A stretch of DNA of 64,000 nucleotides, from contig JANMGQ010000046.1 of assembly GCA_031374735.1 (NCBI GenBank), positions 20,334 through 84,333 on the forward strand, written 5' to 3'. The DNA is from JABFRJ01 sp031374735 (GTDB lineage: Bacteria > Pseudomonadota > Alphaproteobacteria > Rhizobiales > Hyphomicrobiaceae). Below are positions 1 to 8,537 of the stretch, in pieces; the stretch's first letter is position 1; every line of letters begins with the position of its first letter. The position numbers and the translations under genes are program-made. Under the pieces are notes generated by a model, which did no database searches, was not told the origin of the DNA, and saw only the letters and a program-made list of their open reading frames with translations.

Positions 1-1675
1 CCTGAACGGCCGCCTCGCTTTCCGCGTCGAGCGCACTTGTCGCTTCATCGAGCAGCAGGATCGGAGCGTCTTGCAGGATGGCTCGTGCAAGGGCGATGCG
101 CTGGCGCTGACCACCAGACAGCGTCACGCCACGTTCGCCCAGGCGTGTCTCATAGCCTTGCGGCAGACCGGCAATAAAGACATCGGCTCGCGCGAGACGA
201 GCGGCCTCTCGCACCTGGGTATCCGAGGCGTCTGCTCGTCCAAAGCGAATGTTGGCAGCGACCGTGTCGCCGAAGATCGCGACGTCCTGAGGCACAAGCG
301 CGATCCGCCCGCGGACCACTACAGGGTCGGCCTGGTCAATTGGTACGCCATCGATAAGAACGTGACCCGATGTCGGATCATAGAAGCGCTCAAGCAGCCC
401 GAGAACGGTACTCTTGCCGGCACCAGACGGTCCGACCAGCGCAACAGTCTCGCCCTTGCGAACCTGGAAAGAAACGCCGTTGAGTGCCGATATGTCTGGC
501 CGAGTGGGGTAAGCAAACGTGACCGCATCGAACGCGATTGAGCCGATCGGCGGCTCCGGCAGCGCCAAGGGCTGCGCGGGGGCGACGATATCTGGTGCAA
601 CGGCGCGCAGCTCCATGATCCTCTCTGCGGCTCCGGCAGCTTGCGATAGCTCGCCCCAGACCTCCGACAATTCGGCCAGCGCTGCACCGGCAAAGATGGC
701 GTACAAAATGAACTGGCCAAGCCGTCCGCCGGTCATCTCGCCAGCAACAACACGTGTTGCGCCAAACCACAGCACCCCGACAATGCAAGCAACAATCAGA
801 AAAATGGCCGCCGCCGTGAGCGTTGCGCGCGCCGCAAGCCTGCTGCGTGCCGCCTCGAATGAGCGCTCGACGGCCGCTGCAAATAAGCGTCCGGTGCGCG
901 CTTCGGCCGTGTTGGCCTGTACGGTTTTGATGGCTCCCAGCGCTTCCGCCGCATAGGCCGAGGCGTCTGCCAACGTATCTTGTGCCCCGCGCGACTTTGC
1001 CCGCACCAAACGGCCAAACCCGAGCAGCGGCAGCACAACGCCCGCCAATGTGATCAAGACCAGAAACGTCAATTGCGGGCTGGTGATGATCATCATGCCG
1101 AGCGCGCCGAGGAACATGATGGTGTTGCGTAACGCCTGGCTCAGAGAAGATCCAGATGCTGACTTCAGCTGGGTCGTATCAGCGGTCAAACGGCTGATCA
1201 GGTCACCTGTCCGCATTGTTTCGTGAAACGACGGTCCGAGCCGCAGCAGATGACTGAAAACGTCAGCGCGCAAGTCGGAGATGACGCGCTCACCGAGCCA
1301 GTTGACCGCGTAGAAACGCGATGCACTCGCAATCGCGAGAACGAGGCCAAGAGCGATCAGCGCCCCGAAGTACTGGTTGACCAGGACGCCGTCGGCTCCG
1401 GTAAACCCCGCATCGATCATCCGCCGCACCGCCATCGGCAACGTCAGCATCGTCAAGGCAGAGGCCACCAGGGCAACCAGAGCGGCGCCAACCATTCTTG
1501 GGTAACGCAGGATGTACGGCTTGAGCTCCAGCAAAGGCTGCAGCCTGTCGCGCCCTTTCAAAGCATCGGGGTGGGATGTTGAAGGCGCGAGCGGCGTCTG
1601 TGGTGTTCCATCCCTGCCGGGCGAAGCTGCCGTGCCACGAACAGAACTATCGGGTGATGCCCTACGCTGAGACAC
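1..1675 (-). CDS. ABC exporter, fused permease and ATPase (partial)
   Basis: A half-transporter of the ABC exporter (MsbA/LipA-like multidrug or lipid) type, cut at its C-terminus by the left window edge; about 558 codons are present. The N-terminal part has several hydrophobic segments of a type-1 exporter membrane domain. The ATPase domain follows: Walker A GPSGAGKST near residue 415, the signature LSGGQRQRIALARA near residue 520 and Walker B ILLLDEATSALD near residue 540. Such proteins work as dimers in the inner membrane and export lipids or drugs using ATP. The start is a GTG (1673-1675) preceded by an in-frame stop at 1676-1678; a TTG nearer the membrane domain is possible. The substrate cannot be told from sequence. 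Confidence 0.9.
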   Translation of the reverse strand, partial: MSQRRASPDSSVRGTAASPGRDGTPQTPLAPSTSHPDALKGRDRLQPLLELKPYILRYPRMVGAALVALVASALTMLTLPMAVRRMIDAGFTGADGVLVNQYFGALIALGLVLAIASASRFYAVNWLGERVISDLRADVFSHLLRLGPSFHETMRTGDLISRLTADTTQLKSASGSSLSQALRNTIMFLGALGMMIITSPQLTFLVLITLAGVVLPLLGFGRLVRAKSRGAQDTLADASAYAAEALGAIKTVQANTAEARTGRLFAAAVERSFEAARSRLAARATLTAAAIFLIVACIVGVLWFGATRVVAGEMTGGRLGQFILYAIFAGAALAELSEVWGELSQAAGAAERIMELRAVAPDIVAPAQPLALPEPPIGSIAFDAVTFAYPTRPDISALNGVSFQVRKGETVALVGPSGAGKSTVLGLLERFYDPTSGHVLIDGVPIDQADPVVVRGRIALVPQDVAIFGDTVAANIRFGRADASDTQVREAARLARADVFIAGLPQGYETRLGERGVTLSGGQRQRIALARAILQDAPILLLDEATSALDAESEAAVQ

Positions 1676-1705
1676 TCAAGAGATTCCCACTCTTCGCGGC
1701 CTGCT

Positions 1706-1776
1706 GATCATGGCCTGCTAATGATCATGGCCTGCTAAACATAACCCGTTATTTACACACGGCATTTACACACGGC
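1706..1776. repeat. Two short tandem duplications between the ABC gene and recA
   Basis: The 16-bp unit gatcatggcctgctaa occurs at 1706-1721 and again at 1723-1738. Just after it, atttacacacggc is repeated head to tail at 1751-1763 and 1764-1776. The rest of the 1676-1897 gap holds no recognisable gene. Confidence 0.8.
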
Positions 1777-1864
1777 CGCGCATCGGTGGTCGATCATAAC
1801 CCATTTCCTCTCCGCCGCCTCGCAAAACGGATCGGTCGTTTAGCACCAGTTACGTGGCGTAACA

Positions 1865-1887
1865 GCATGGGGTTTCAAGCCCCATGC
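1865..1887 (-). terminator. Hairpin just downstream of recA
   Basis: An 8-bp perfect stem (gcatgggg / ccccatgc) with a 7-nt loop lies 11 bp past the recA stop on the minus strand. There is no clear U-run, so it is only a possible intrinsic terminator or mRNA-end stabiliser. Confidence 0.5.
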
Positions 1888-1897
1888 CTTGTATACC

Positions 1898-3082
1898 TCA
1901 CCGGCGCCCTTTGACGGCACGCTTGGTTGTGCCAGCATCCTCATCGGGCAAAACCCCATCCGCGTCCGGACCGTCGTCGGCCTCCTTGGCCTCCTCACCC
2001 TCTGGCACAGCCAGGAGTTTCTCGCCGAGGCCAGCGTTCGAGCGGACCGCAACTTCAATTTCTGCGGCCATCTTAGGATTGGCCTTTAGGAACGCCTTCG
2101 TGTTTTCGCGTCCCTGGCCGATGCGTTCGCCCTTGAACGAGAACCAGGCGCCAGATTTCTCGACCGCACCTGCCTTCACGCCCAGGTCAACGATTTCACC
2201 GATCTTGGATATGCCTTCACCATACATAATGTCGAACTCGACCTGTTTAAATGGCGGCGCGACCTTGTTCTTGACCACCTTCACGCGCGTCTGGTTGCCG
2301 ACCACATCCTCACCGTTCTTGATCTGCCCGATGCGGCGGATGTCGAGACGAACCGACGCGTAGAACTTGAGGGCGTTTCCGCCCGTCGTCGTCTCCGGAT
2401 TGCCGAACATGACGCCGATTTTCATGCGGATCTGGTTGATGAAGATCACCATGCACTTCGACTTGGAGATCGATCCGGTCAGCTTGCGCAAGGCTTGGCT
2501 CATCAGGCGCGCCTGCAGGCCTGGCAGGCTGTCGCCCATCTCGCCTTCTAGCTCGGCCTTGGGTGTCAGGGCCGCGACCGAGTCAATCACCAGCACATCA
2601 ACCGCGCCCGAGCGCACCAGCGTATCAGCAATTTCAAGTGCCTGCTCGCCGGTATCCGGTTGCGAAATCAACAGGCTGTCGAGGTTGAGGCCAAGTTTAC
2701 GGGCATATACGGGGTCAAGCGCATGCTCGGCATCGATAAATGCGCACGTGCCGCCGATTTTTTGCGCCTCTGCGAGGCAATGCAGCGACAGCGTCGTCTT
2801 GCCGGAACTCTCTGGGCCGAAAATCTCGATGATGCGGCCTTTGGGCAAACCACCAATCCCAAGTGCGATATCGAGGCCGAGGGACCCGGTCGAGACCGCC
2901 TCGACGTCCATCGAGGTCTCCTTGGACCCGAGCTTCATAATCGAGCCCTTGCCGAACTGCTTCTCGATATGAGCGAGTGCAGCCTCTAGCGCTTTGTGCT
3001 TGTCCACGTCGCCCCCTTCGACCAGCCGAAGCTTGGTCTTGGTCTCGTTATGTTCTGTTGTGAACTCTACTTGCAGTCCCAT
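1898..3082 (-). CDS. recA: RecA recombinase
   Basis: DNA-dependent ATPase that drives homologous strand exchange and, as a nucleoprotein filament, triggers LexA self-cleavage in the SOS response. At 394 residues it is somewhat longer than typical alphaproteobacterial RecA (about 350-360). The N-terminus carries about ten extra residues before the usual LRLVE start region, and the C-terminal tail is acidic then basic. Walker A GPESSGKT is at 89-96, and the family motifs IDAEHALD and the ALRKLTG-type segment are present. The start is supported by AAGGAG 6 nt upstream. A perfect SOS box lies 117 bp upstream, so SOS induction is expected. Confidence 0.97.
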   Translation of the reverse strand: MGLQVEFTTEHNETKTKLRLVEGGDVDKHKALEAALAHIEKQFGKGSIMKLGSKETSMDVEAVSTGSLGLDIALGIGGLPKGRIIEIFGPESSGKTTLSLHCLAEAQKIGGTCAFIDAEHALDPVYARKLGLNLDSLLISQPDTGEQALEIADTLVRSGAVDVLVIDSVAALTPKAELEGEMGDSLPGLQARLMSQALRKLTGSISKSKCMVIFINQIRMKIGVMFGNPETTTGGNALKFYASVRLDIRRIGQIKNGEDVVGNQTRVKVVKNKVAPPFKQVEFDIMYGEGISKIGEIVDLGVKAGAVEKSGAWFSFKGERIGQGRENTKAFLKANPKMAAEIEVAVRSNAGLGEKLLAVPEGEEAKEADDGPDADGVLPDEDAGTTKRAVKGRR

Positions 3083-3149
3083 CTGTTGCTCCTTATTTCA
3101 TGAGTTGCAGATTCACGCAAACAGGAGCTTTGTATGCTATTTGTTCTCA

Positions 3150-3164
3150 TTCTACAAGGGTTCA
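3150..3164. promoter_or_regulatory. Near-match to an alphaproteobacterial SOS box
   Basis: ATTC-TACAAGG-GTTC: one mismatch to the GTTC-N7-GTTC LexA site, between the perfect box and the recA start. It could be a second, weaker LexA site or chance. Confidence 0.35.
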
Positions 3165-3198
3165 CAGATGCTTGATTCAAATTAGTTTATTGACTCTC

Positions 3199-3213
3199 GT
3201 TCGCTTCAAGTTC
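3199..3213. promoter_or_regulatory. LexA SOS box upstream of recA
   Basis: GTTC-GCTTCAA-GTTC exactly fits the alphaproteobacterial LexA consensus GTTC-N7-GTTC. On the minus strand it overlaps TTGAAG, a possible -35 hexamer, with an AT-rich stretch (ACTAAT or TAATTT) 17-19 nt further on. LexA binding here would occlude the recA promoter. Confidence 0.8.
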
Positions 3214-3287
3214 TCGTCCACGGCGAGCCGGCATTAAAGTGCTGAAATGCCTGGTCTTTCTTTGTTCTTATGGCGCGCCGCGACCTC

Positions 3288-3983
3288 TCACATCACGCCG
3301 AAGGACGCGAACGCGTCGACGGTGCTCATACCGTCTTTGATGGCTTCGGCGACCTTGTTCTCTGTCTCAACTTTCTCAAGCGCCTTGGCGATCGCTTCGC
3401 GTTCGGCGGCCCGTGGGATGATCAACACGCCCTCACGGTCGGCAAAAACCAGGTCGCCGGGGCAAATGCCGACGCCGCCAATTTCGAGCCGGCACCGGAA
3501 ATCAACCACCTTGCCCCGCGGGCCCTGGTCTTGGGCATAGAGTCCGCGTGAGAACACCGGCAGCCCGAGATGCTCGATCTCGTCGGCATCGCGCACATAG
3601 CCATCGAGCACCGCACCGGCAGCCTTCAAATGCAGGGCCCGCGTCGTCATGAGCCCACCCCAGAGCGCATAGCGCAAGGACGGTGCGTTCGCGACGTAGA
3701 TCTCGCCCGCCTTCAAGTCGTCGAGCGCGCGAAACAACATGCCGAACGCCTGCGCGGTCAATGGTCCTTGCCCTCCGCCGACCTCCTCGAAGGCGTCGGC
3801 TTCGAGCACCGTCATGGCGCGGCCAGCGATGCGGTGTTTTGGATTGAGCGGCGCAAGACCGGCCGGCAGGAACTGACGGCGCAGCCCCATCCGGTCGAGC
3901 ACGTCGCCGACGACGGCCGTGAACAGGCGGGATTGAACAAGCGCCAAAAAGTCGGCGTCGTCGGCCGGCAATGTGACTGGCAT
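3288..3983 (-). CDS. RraA-family protein (HMG/CHA aldolase-like)
   Basis: A 231-residue RraA-like protein. Family members are either 4-hydroxy-4-methyl-2-oxoglutarate aldolases / oxaloacetate decarboxylases acting in aromatic acid breakdown, or RNase E inhibitors. The GYVRDADEI segment carries the Arg-Asp pair that binds substrate and metal in the aldolase group, preceded by the glycine-rich GGLMTTRALHLKAAG turn. The longer-than-RraA length and a catabolic neighbourhood (GST, reductase-like protein) favour the aldolase-like group. The start at 3983 has GGGAG 7 nt upstream; an upstream in-frame start at 4076 would overlap the GST gene and lacks support. Substrate is not certain. Confidence 0.85.
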   Translation of the reverse strand: MPVTLPADDADFLALVQSRLFTAVVGDVLDRMGLRRQFLPAGLAPLNPKHRIAGRAMTVLEADAFEEVGGGQGPLTAQAFGMLFRALDDLKAGEIYVANAPSLRYALWGGLMTTRALHLKAAGAVLDGYVRDADEIEHLGLPVFSRGLYAQDQGPRGKVVDFRCRLEIGGVGICPGDLVFADREGVLIIPRAAEREAIAKALEKVETENKVAEAIKDGMSTVDAFASFGVM

Positions 3984-4035
3984 GACGAACTCCCGTGAAT
4001 CGGTCAGACAAAACGAGCTGATAACTTGCGGTGCG

Positions 4036-4668
4036 CTACGCTGGCATCGGAATGGCGGGCTGCTTGATCGGGACATGGTAGCCGCGCTGTACGGCGGGGC
4101 GATTGGCGATGTCGACGTACCAACGCTTCACGTTCGGATACGTGGCAAGATCGATACCTTGCCACTCATAGCGGCTGATCCAGGGCCACATCGACATGTC
4201 CGCTATCGAGTATTCGCCCGCCATGTAGGGCGTCTGCGCCAGCTGCTTGTCCATGACACCGTAGAGGCGATGGGCCTCTTTGAGGTAACGATCCTCCGCA
4301 TACGGCGCCTTGCCGGGATTGTACTTCACAAAGTGATGCACCTGGCCGAGCATGGGCCCGAGCCCACCCATCTGCCACATCAGCCATTGCACCGTATGCC
4401 AATGGGCCTTGGGTTCCTTGGACCAGAACTTGCCCGTCTTGTCGGCGAGGTACATGAGGATCGCACCTGACTCAAACAACGCAAGGCCGGTATCGTGGTC
4501 GACAATCGCGGGGATGCGGTTGTTCGGCGAGATTTTCAGGAAGTCCGGCTTGAACTGCTCGTCCTTGCCGATGTCGACGGCGTGTGCGGCGTAGGCCAAC
4601 CCGCACTCTTCGAGCATGATGGAGACCTTGCGGCCATTCGGCGTAGACCAAGTGTAGAAATCAATCAT
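4036..4668 (-). CDS. Glutathione S-transferase family protein
   Basis: A 210-residue cytosolic GST. The N-terminal thioredoxin fold begins with FYTWSTPNGRKVSIMLEE, the pattern of the YghU/YfcG (nu-class-like) disulfide-reductase GSTs. The sequence NNRIPAIVD holds the conserved cis-proline, followed by ESGAILMYLADKTG. The C-terminal half is the all-helical domain. Likely roles are glutathione-linked disulfide reduction or detoxification. The start at 4668 is chosen because the GST fold begins immediately after it; upstream in-frame residues show no conserved fold. It lies in the same orientation as the RraA-like gene and the reductase-like gene, possibly as one operon. Confidence 0.9.
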   Translation of the reverse strand: MIDFYTWSTPNGRKVSIMLEECGLAYAAHAVDIGKDEQFKPDFLKISPNNRIPAIVDHDTGLALFESGAILMYLADKTGKFWSKEPKAHWHTVQWLMWQMGGLGPMLGQVHHFVKYNPGKAPYAEDRYLKEAHRLYGVMDKQLAQTPYMAGEYSIADMSMWPWISRYEWQGIDLATYPNVKRWYVDIANRPAVQRGYHVPIKQPAIPMPA

Positions 4669-4726
4669 GCTGGCGTTCCTCAGGCTGATTGGAGTGCTGG
4701 TTAACCCAAGCGCTCGTAGATGGCGG

Positions 4727-5437
4727 TCAACCATGATTGACCGCACGGGCAGGGGCGACACTGTAGAACAGTTCAAACACGACACGGTCGCGAGACCAAC
4801 CCAGCGCCTTTGCGGCATCCATCCCTGCCTTCAGCATCGGTTTTGGGCCACACATGTAAACCTTGGCTCGGTCGGGCAGGCTTGCAAAGTGCGCGGCCAT
4901 ATTGAACACGCGCCCCGCAGTCTCATCCGTGTGGATCAACAAGGCATCGCCGGCGAGCGCGGATATCTCGGATAGAAATGCCAATTCGGACTCCGTGCGC
5001 GCGGCGTAAACCATAGTGAAGGCTTTCCCCGTGGCGCGCAGCGTCGCCGCCATCGAGATCAGCGGCGTGATGCCAATACCGCCGCCGACAAGGGCGATGG
5101 GCTCTGCGCCAACCATCAGCGGAAAATTGTTCTGCGGCGGTTCAGCCGCGATGACGTCGCCGACTTGCAAACCATGCATGTAACGCGAACCGCCACCGCC
5201 TTTTGGTTCAATGCGGATGCCAAGCGTATAGGTCCGCGGGGCCGCGATTGCCGTGAGGTCTGTCGCGGTGTTTACCAAAGAATACTTGCGGGCTCCGACC
5301 GCGGGAATGTCGAGCGTCACATGCGCGCCTGCCTCGAAGCTTGGCAGCACCGCGCGGTCAGACCGCGCCAGAGTGATGCGCCGGATGCTCGCGGTCTCAT
5401 CCCGGATAGACGCAACAGTAAGGTCGAGTTTGCTCAT
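4727..5437 (-). CDS. Ferredoxin-reductase-like flavoprotein (PDR/VanB type without 2Fe-2S domain)
   Basis: About 236 residues with the flavin-binding barrel (RKYSLVNTA, the RxYS flavin motif) followed by the NAD(P)-binding domain (LVGGGIGITPLISMA, then MCGPKPM). This is the layout of phthalate-dioxygenase-reductase / VanB-type electron-transfer proteins. Those normally continue into a C-terminal plant-type 2Fe-2S ferredoxin domain; here the protein stops right after the NAD domain (FELFYSV), so that domain is missing. The start is uncertain: ATG at 5437, or a GTG at 5524 that would add a 29-residue extension with a duplicated ETQP. No partner oxygenase is visible nearby. Confidence 0.75.
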   Translation of the reverse strand: MSKLDLTVASIRDETASIRRITLARSDRAVLPSFEAGAHVTLDIPAVGARKYSLVNTATDLTAIAAPRTYTLGIRIEPKGGGGSRYMHGLQVGDVIAAEPPQNNFPLMVGAEPIALVGGGIGITPLISMAATLRATGKAFTMVYAARTESELAFLSEISALAGDALLIHTDETAGRVFNMAAHFASLPDRAKVYMCGPKPMLKAGMDAAKALGWSRDRVVFELFYSVAPARAVNHG

Positions 5438-5680
5438 TTCCGGTTGGGTTTCCGGTTGGGTCTCTGCGCCGGCGCTCAGGGCCTTCGCGAACGCCTCTTT
5501 CTGTGTCCGAGTTCGCCGTCGCACACCAGCCAGAACCTTAAGCGAACCAGGCTTGAGACCGAGGCTGTCGTGCCTTGCGGCGCCTTACAGTTCCGAAACA
5601 CTTGTGCCGATTTGGTCCGCACCGTGCCCACGCACGCGTCCGAAACCCGACGCTTTTGACAACTGTCAGCACATCACGTC

Positions 5681-5697
5681 TCGGCACGTCTCTTGAA
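5681..5697 (+). promoter_or_regulatory. Possible sigma-54 promoter for amtB
   Basis: The segment CGGCACG-TCTC-TTGAA resembles the -24/-12 consensus TGGCACG-N4-TTGCW, with one mismatch in each half. It lies 86 bp upstream of the amtB start, and nitrogen-regulated sigma-54 control is usual for amtB. No convincing NtrC site was found. Confidence 0.35.
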
Positions 5698-5782
5698 ATC
5701 CAGCCTCTGCAGCTTTCGCCCACGTCGGTTTCGTCTCAACACGAGACGAGCCGGGTTGGACGCCGACGAGAGGTCCACGACG

Positions 5783-7231
5783 ATGCAATTGAAGACGCCA
5801 TTGGTCATCCTTGCAGTCGCGGCGGCCACAACTCAGACAGCGCACGCCGCCGGCCAGACGAGCGGTGGAGATACGGCATGGGTGCTCATGTCGGCAGCCC
5901 TCGTGCTGATGATGGCCATTCCGGGGCTCGCCCTGTTCTACGGCGGCCTGGTGCGCACCAAAAACACGTTGTCGATGTTCACACAGGTGTTTGCGACGGT
6001 CTGCCTCGTTGCGCTGCTCTGGATCCTGATCGGGCACAGCCTTGTCTATACTGACGGCACTGCCTCTGGATTTCTTGGCGGCCTGTCCAAGAGTCTCCTG
6101 CGCGGCGTCACGATCGAATCGACAGTATCGGCGGGCGTTAACGGCGCAGAAATCCCGGAATTCGTCTTCGTCGCGTTCCAATTGGCTTTTTCGTGCATCG
6201 CACCTGCCATCCTGGTTGGCGCCTTCGCGGAGCGCATGCGCTTCCAAGCGCTCGTGGCGTTCGTCTTACTATGGACCACGTTCGCTTACTTTCCGCTGGC
6301 CCACATGACGTGGTTCAACGCAGGGCCGGATGCCATTGCGGATGCGGCGCGCGCGGTCGCGCAAGCAACAACAGCTGCGGGGCGCAGTGTCGCCGAAGCG
6401 CAGCTTCAAGCGTTCCTCGATAGCGCAGGGTTGTTCATCCAGTGGGGCGGACTCGACTTTGCAGGCGGCGGCGCCGTGCACATCAACGCCGGGGTCGCGG
6501 GCCTCGTCGCAGCTATCGTCATCGGCCAGCGCGTCGGCTACGGACGCATTTCGATGGCGCCGCACAACCTCGCCTTCACCTTTTTCGGCGGTGCGTTGCT
6601 CTGGGTCGGTTGGCTCGGCTTCAATGGCGGATCGGCGCTTCGGGCGAATGGCGTCGCGGGTCTCGCGATCCTCAACACCATTGTCGCCGCGGCGGCAGCA
6701 GCGGTGTCGTGGACGGCGGCGGAATGGGTCTTGCGCGGCAAACCGTCCGCGCTTGGCATCATCTCCGGCGCCGTTGCCGGCCTCGTTGCGATCACACCGG
6801 GATGCGGATTTGCGAGCCCGGCTGGGGCCCTCGTGCTCGGCCTGATCGTTGGCGCACCGTGCCTGTGGTTCAGCACGTCATTCAAGGCCCGTTACAAGTT
6901 CGACGATGCACTCGACGTGTTCGGCCTGCACTGCGTCGCCGGCGTCATTGGCACGGTCGCCGTGGCCTTCCTCGCGCATCCCGCTCTTGGCGGCACGGGC
7001 ATCCTCGATTTTATCGCGCGTCCCGGTCAAGGCGTGTTCACCACTTTCGACCCGCTGTCGCAGCTGATCGTGCAGGTGAAGATGGTGATCGTTGTCGCGA
7101 CTTGGTCAGCCCTGGTCACACTTGGTTCACTGTGGGCGGTCAATCGCCTGATCGGACTACGTGCCGAGCCGGGCGAGGAGACCCGTGGTCTCGACATCAC
7201 GGATCACGGTGAGCGCGCCTACAATTCCTGA
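5783..7231 (+). CDS. amtB: Ammonium transporter AmtB
   Basis: A 482-residue Amt/Rh channel that moves ammonium into the cytoplasm as a trimer of about 11-helix subunits. It opens with a cleavable signal-like stretch, then GDTAWVLMSAALVLMMAIPG and FYGGLVRTKN, the family's N-terminal signature. The twin pore histidines are in FAYFPLAHMTW and DVFGLHCVAGVIGT. The start at 5783 has GAGAGG upstream and precedes the signal sequence. A glnK partner, usually found next to amtB, is absent here. The srf locus follows in the same direction after 34 bp, which may be chance or read-through. Confidence 0.95.
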   Translation: MQLKTPLVILAVAAATTQTAHAAGQTSGGDTAWVLMSAALVLMMAIPGLALFYGGLVRTKNTLSMFTQVFATVCLVALLWILIGHSLVYTDGTASGFLGGLSKSLLRGVTIESTVSAGVNGAEIPEFVFVAFQLAFSCIAPAILVGAFAERMRFQALVAFVLLWTTFAYFPLAHMTWFNAGPDAIADAARAVAQATTAAGRSVAEAQLQAFLDSAGLFIQWGGLDFAGGGAVHINAGVAGLVAAIVIGQRVGYGRISMAPHNLAFTFFGGALLWVGWLGFNGGSALRANGVAGLAILNTIVAAAAAAVSWTAAEWVLRGKPSALGIISGAVAGLVAITPGCGFASPAGALVLGLIVGAPCLWFSTSFKARYKFDDALDVFGLHCVAGVIGTVAVAFLAHPALGGTGILDFIARPGQGVFTTFDPLSQLIVQVKMVIVVATWSALVTLGSLWAVNRLIGLRAEPGEETRGLDITDHGERAYNS

Positions 7232-7265
7232 TGTGCCAAATTCTACACGCCTTGAGGCATCACCC

Positions 7266-8462
7266 GTGAAAACCGTCGACATCCTGGCCTTCGAAGATCG
7301 CAGCCGGCCCGCCGGCGGATATGCCGTGATCTGCCTGCTGGGGCTCACAGCAATATCGCGCAACGCCACCTTTGTGCTGCGACCACTGGATGGCACGCTG
7401 GACGCCGCCGAAGCCGAGCATTGGCCGAAAGGTGAGAGCGTTCCACTTGAAACGCGAACGGCCGATGGCGGTATTGAGTTGGTTGTTGGGCCAGGGTTTG
7501 TCGACAATCCATTGCTCGTGCCGGGCACGCCGGTTGTCATCGACCTGCCGCACGAAGGCGTCAGCGGTGAATTCCTGTGGCCGTCTGTGACATTGGCGTC
7601 GCGCCCCCGTCGCCGATCTCTGCAGTCGGCGCGTCCTGCAGCCGAGCCGGCAAGACCTGACGCGCCGAAGACCTCAAGCACCCTTCTGACATCTCCATCG
7701 GCGCCGCGGCGCATTGAACCCGTTGCCAAAGACATGAGCACGAACGAAGCGCCCACGCGAACTGTGGCCCGCGATCGTGTGCACGATACCGTGCAAGACG
7801 CGCGCTCGTCGGCCACCGATGATCCGCCGTTCTACACGTCTGCGCGCTTCGGATCGGACGTGCCCTCATCGACAGCCGCGTCGTTAACGCTGACGGACGC
7901 CTTGCCCAAGTCACGCCTCGGTGTCGCCGTTGCGGCGGTCGCGGTTGTGCTTGCTCTGCAGGCATTGGGTTATGTGCTGTTTGGCGCTCGTCATTCCGGC
8001 GACGTGACTCGCGACGTAGCCGCCAAATCCCGAGCCGCGGAAACTGGCATCTACGCAGCCTTGCATGCCGGCGACACATCGCCCGCGGGTATCAAGGCAA
8101 ACGGCGTTCCAGCCCCACGCATTCTTGAATTGGCCGATGCCAGCCTGTTTGGCGATCCTGCTGCCCGCAACACGGAGGAAGCTGCGTTCTGGCTCAAGCG
8201 CTACCTCATCGCTAACAACGACGAGCGTGCGCGTCGCGCCATGACACAACTCGGCACGACCTTTGCCGCGCCGTCCCGCGGCACGCCCGACTACGCCAGT
8301 GCGCGCCAGATCTGGGAGATCGCGGCGGCACACGGTGATGCGGTCGCCATATGCTTCATCGCGAAACTCCACGAGGGAGGCCTCGGCGGCGCAGCCGATC
8401 GCGCAGCAGCGATCCGTTGGACGGAAATGGCACGCGCCTCGGGTGGTTGCAGCACGCCGTGA
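7266..8462 (+). CDS. srf-locus membrane protein with Sel1-like C-terminus
   Basis: A 398-residue protein not matching a named family as a whole. Residues 1-105 form a domain rich in beta strands that recurs in the gene at 13885; the shared segment is LLVPGTPVVIDL followed by GEFLWPSV. A Pro/Ala/Ser-rich linker follows, then one transmembrane helix around residues 220-242 (VAVAAVAVVLALQALGYVLF). The C-terminal part has a Sel1/TPR-like repeat (IWEIAAAHGDAVAICFIAKLHEGG...), a fold used for protein contacts. The layout suggests a cytoplasmic N-terminus and periplasmic repeats, or the reverse. The start is GTG 7266 with GAGG 8 nt upstream. It occupies the srfA position in this locus but shows no clear SrfA similarity. 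Confidence 0.8.
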   Translation: MKTVDILAFEDRSRPAGGYAVICLLGLTAISRNATFVLRPLDGTLDAAEAEHWPKGESVPLETRTADGGIELVVGPGFVDNPLLVPGTPVVIDLPHEGVSGEFLWPSVTLASRPRRRSLQSARPAAEPARPDAPKTSSTLLTSPSAPRRIEPVAKDMSTNEAPTRTVARDRVHDTVQDARSSATDDPPFYTSARFGSDVPSSTAASLTLTDALPKSRLGVAVAAVAVVLALQALGYVLFGARHSGDVTRDVAAKSRAAETGIYAALHAGDTSPAGIKANGVPAPRILELADASLFGDPAARNTEEAAFWLKRYLIANNDERARRAMTQLGTTFAAPSRGTPDYASARQIWEIAAAHGDAVAICFIAKLHEGGLGGAADRAAAIRWTEMARASGGCSTP

Positions 8463-8537
8463 TGCGGGCTGCGGCACGGCTTTTGAATTGCACGAGACTG
8501 GAGTGCGCCTGACGTCATGGCGCATGGGGAGGACGAC

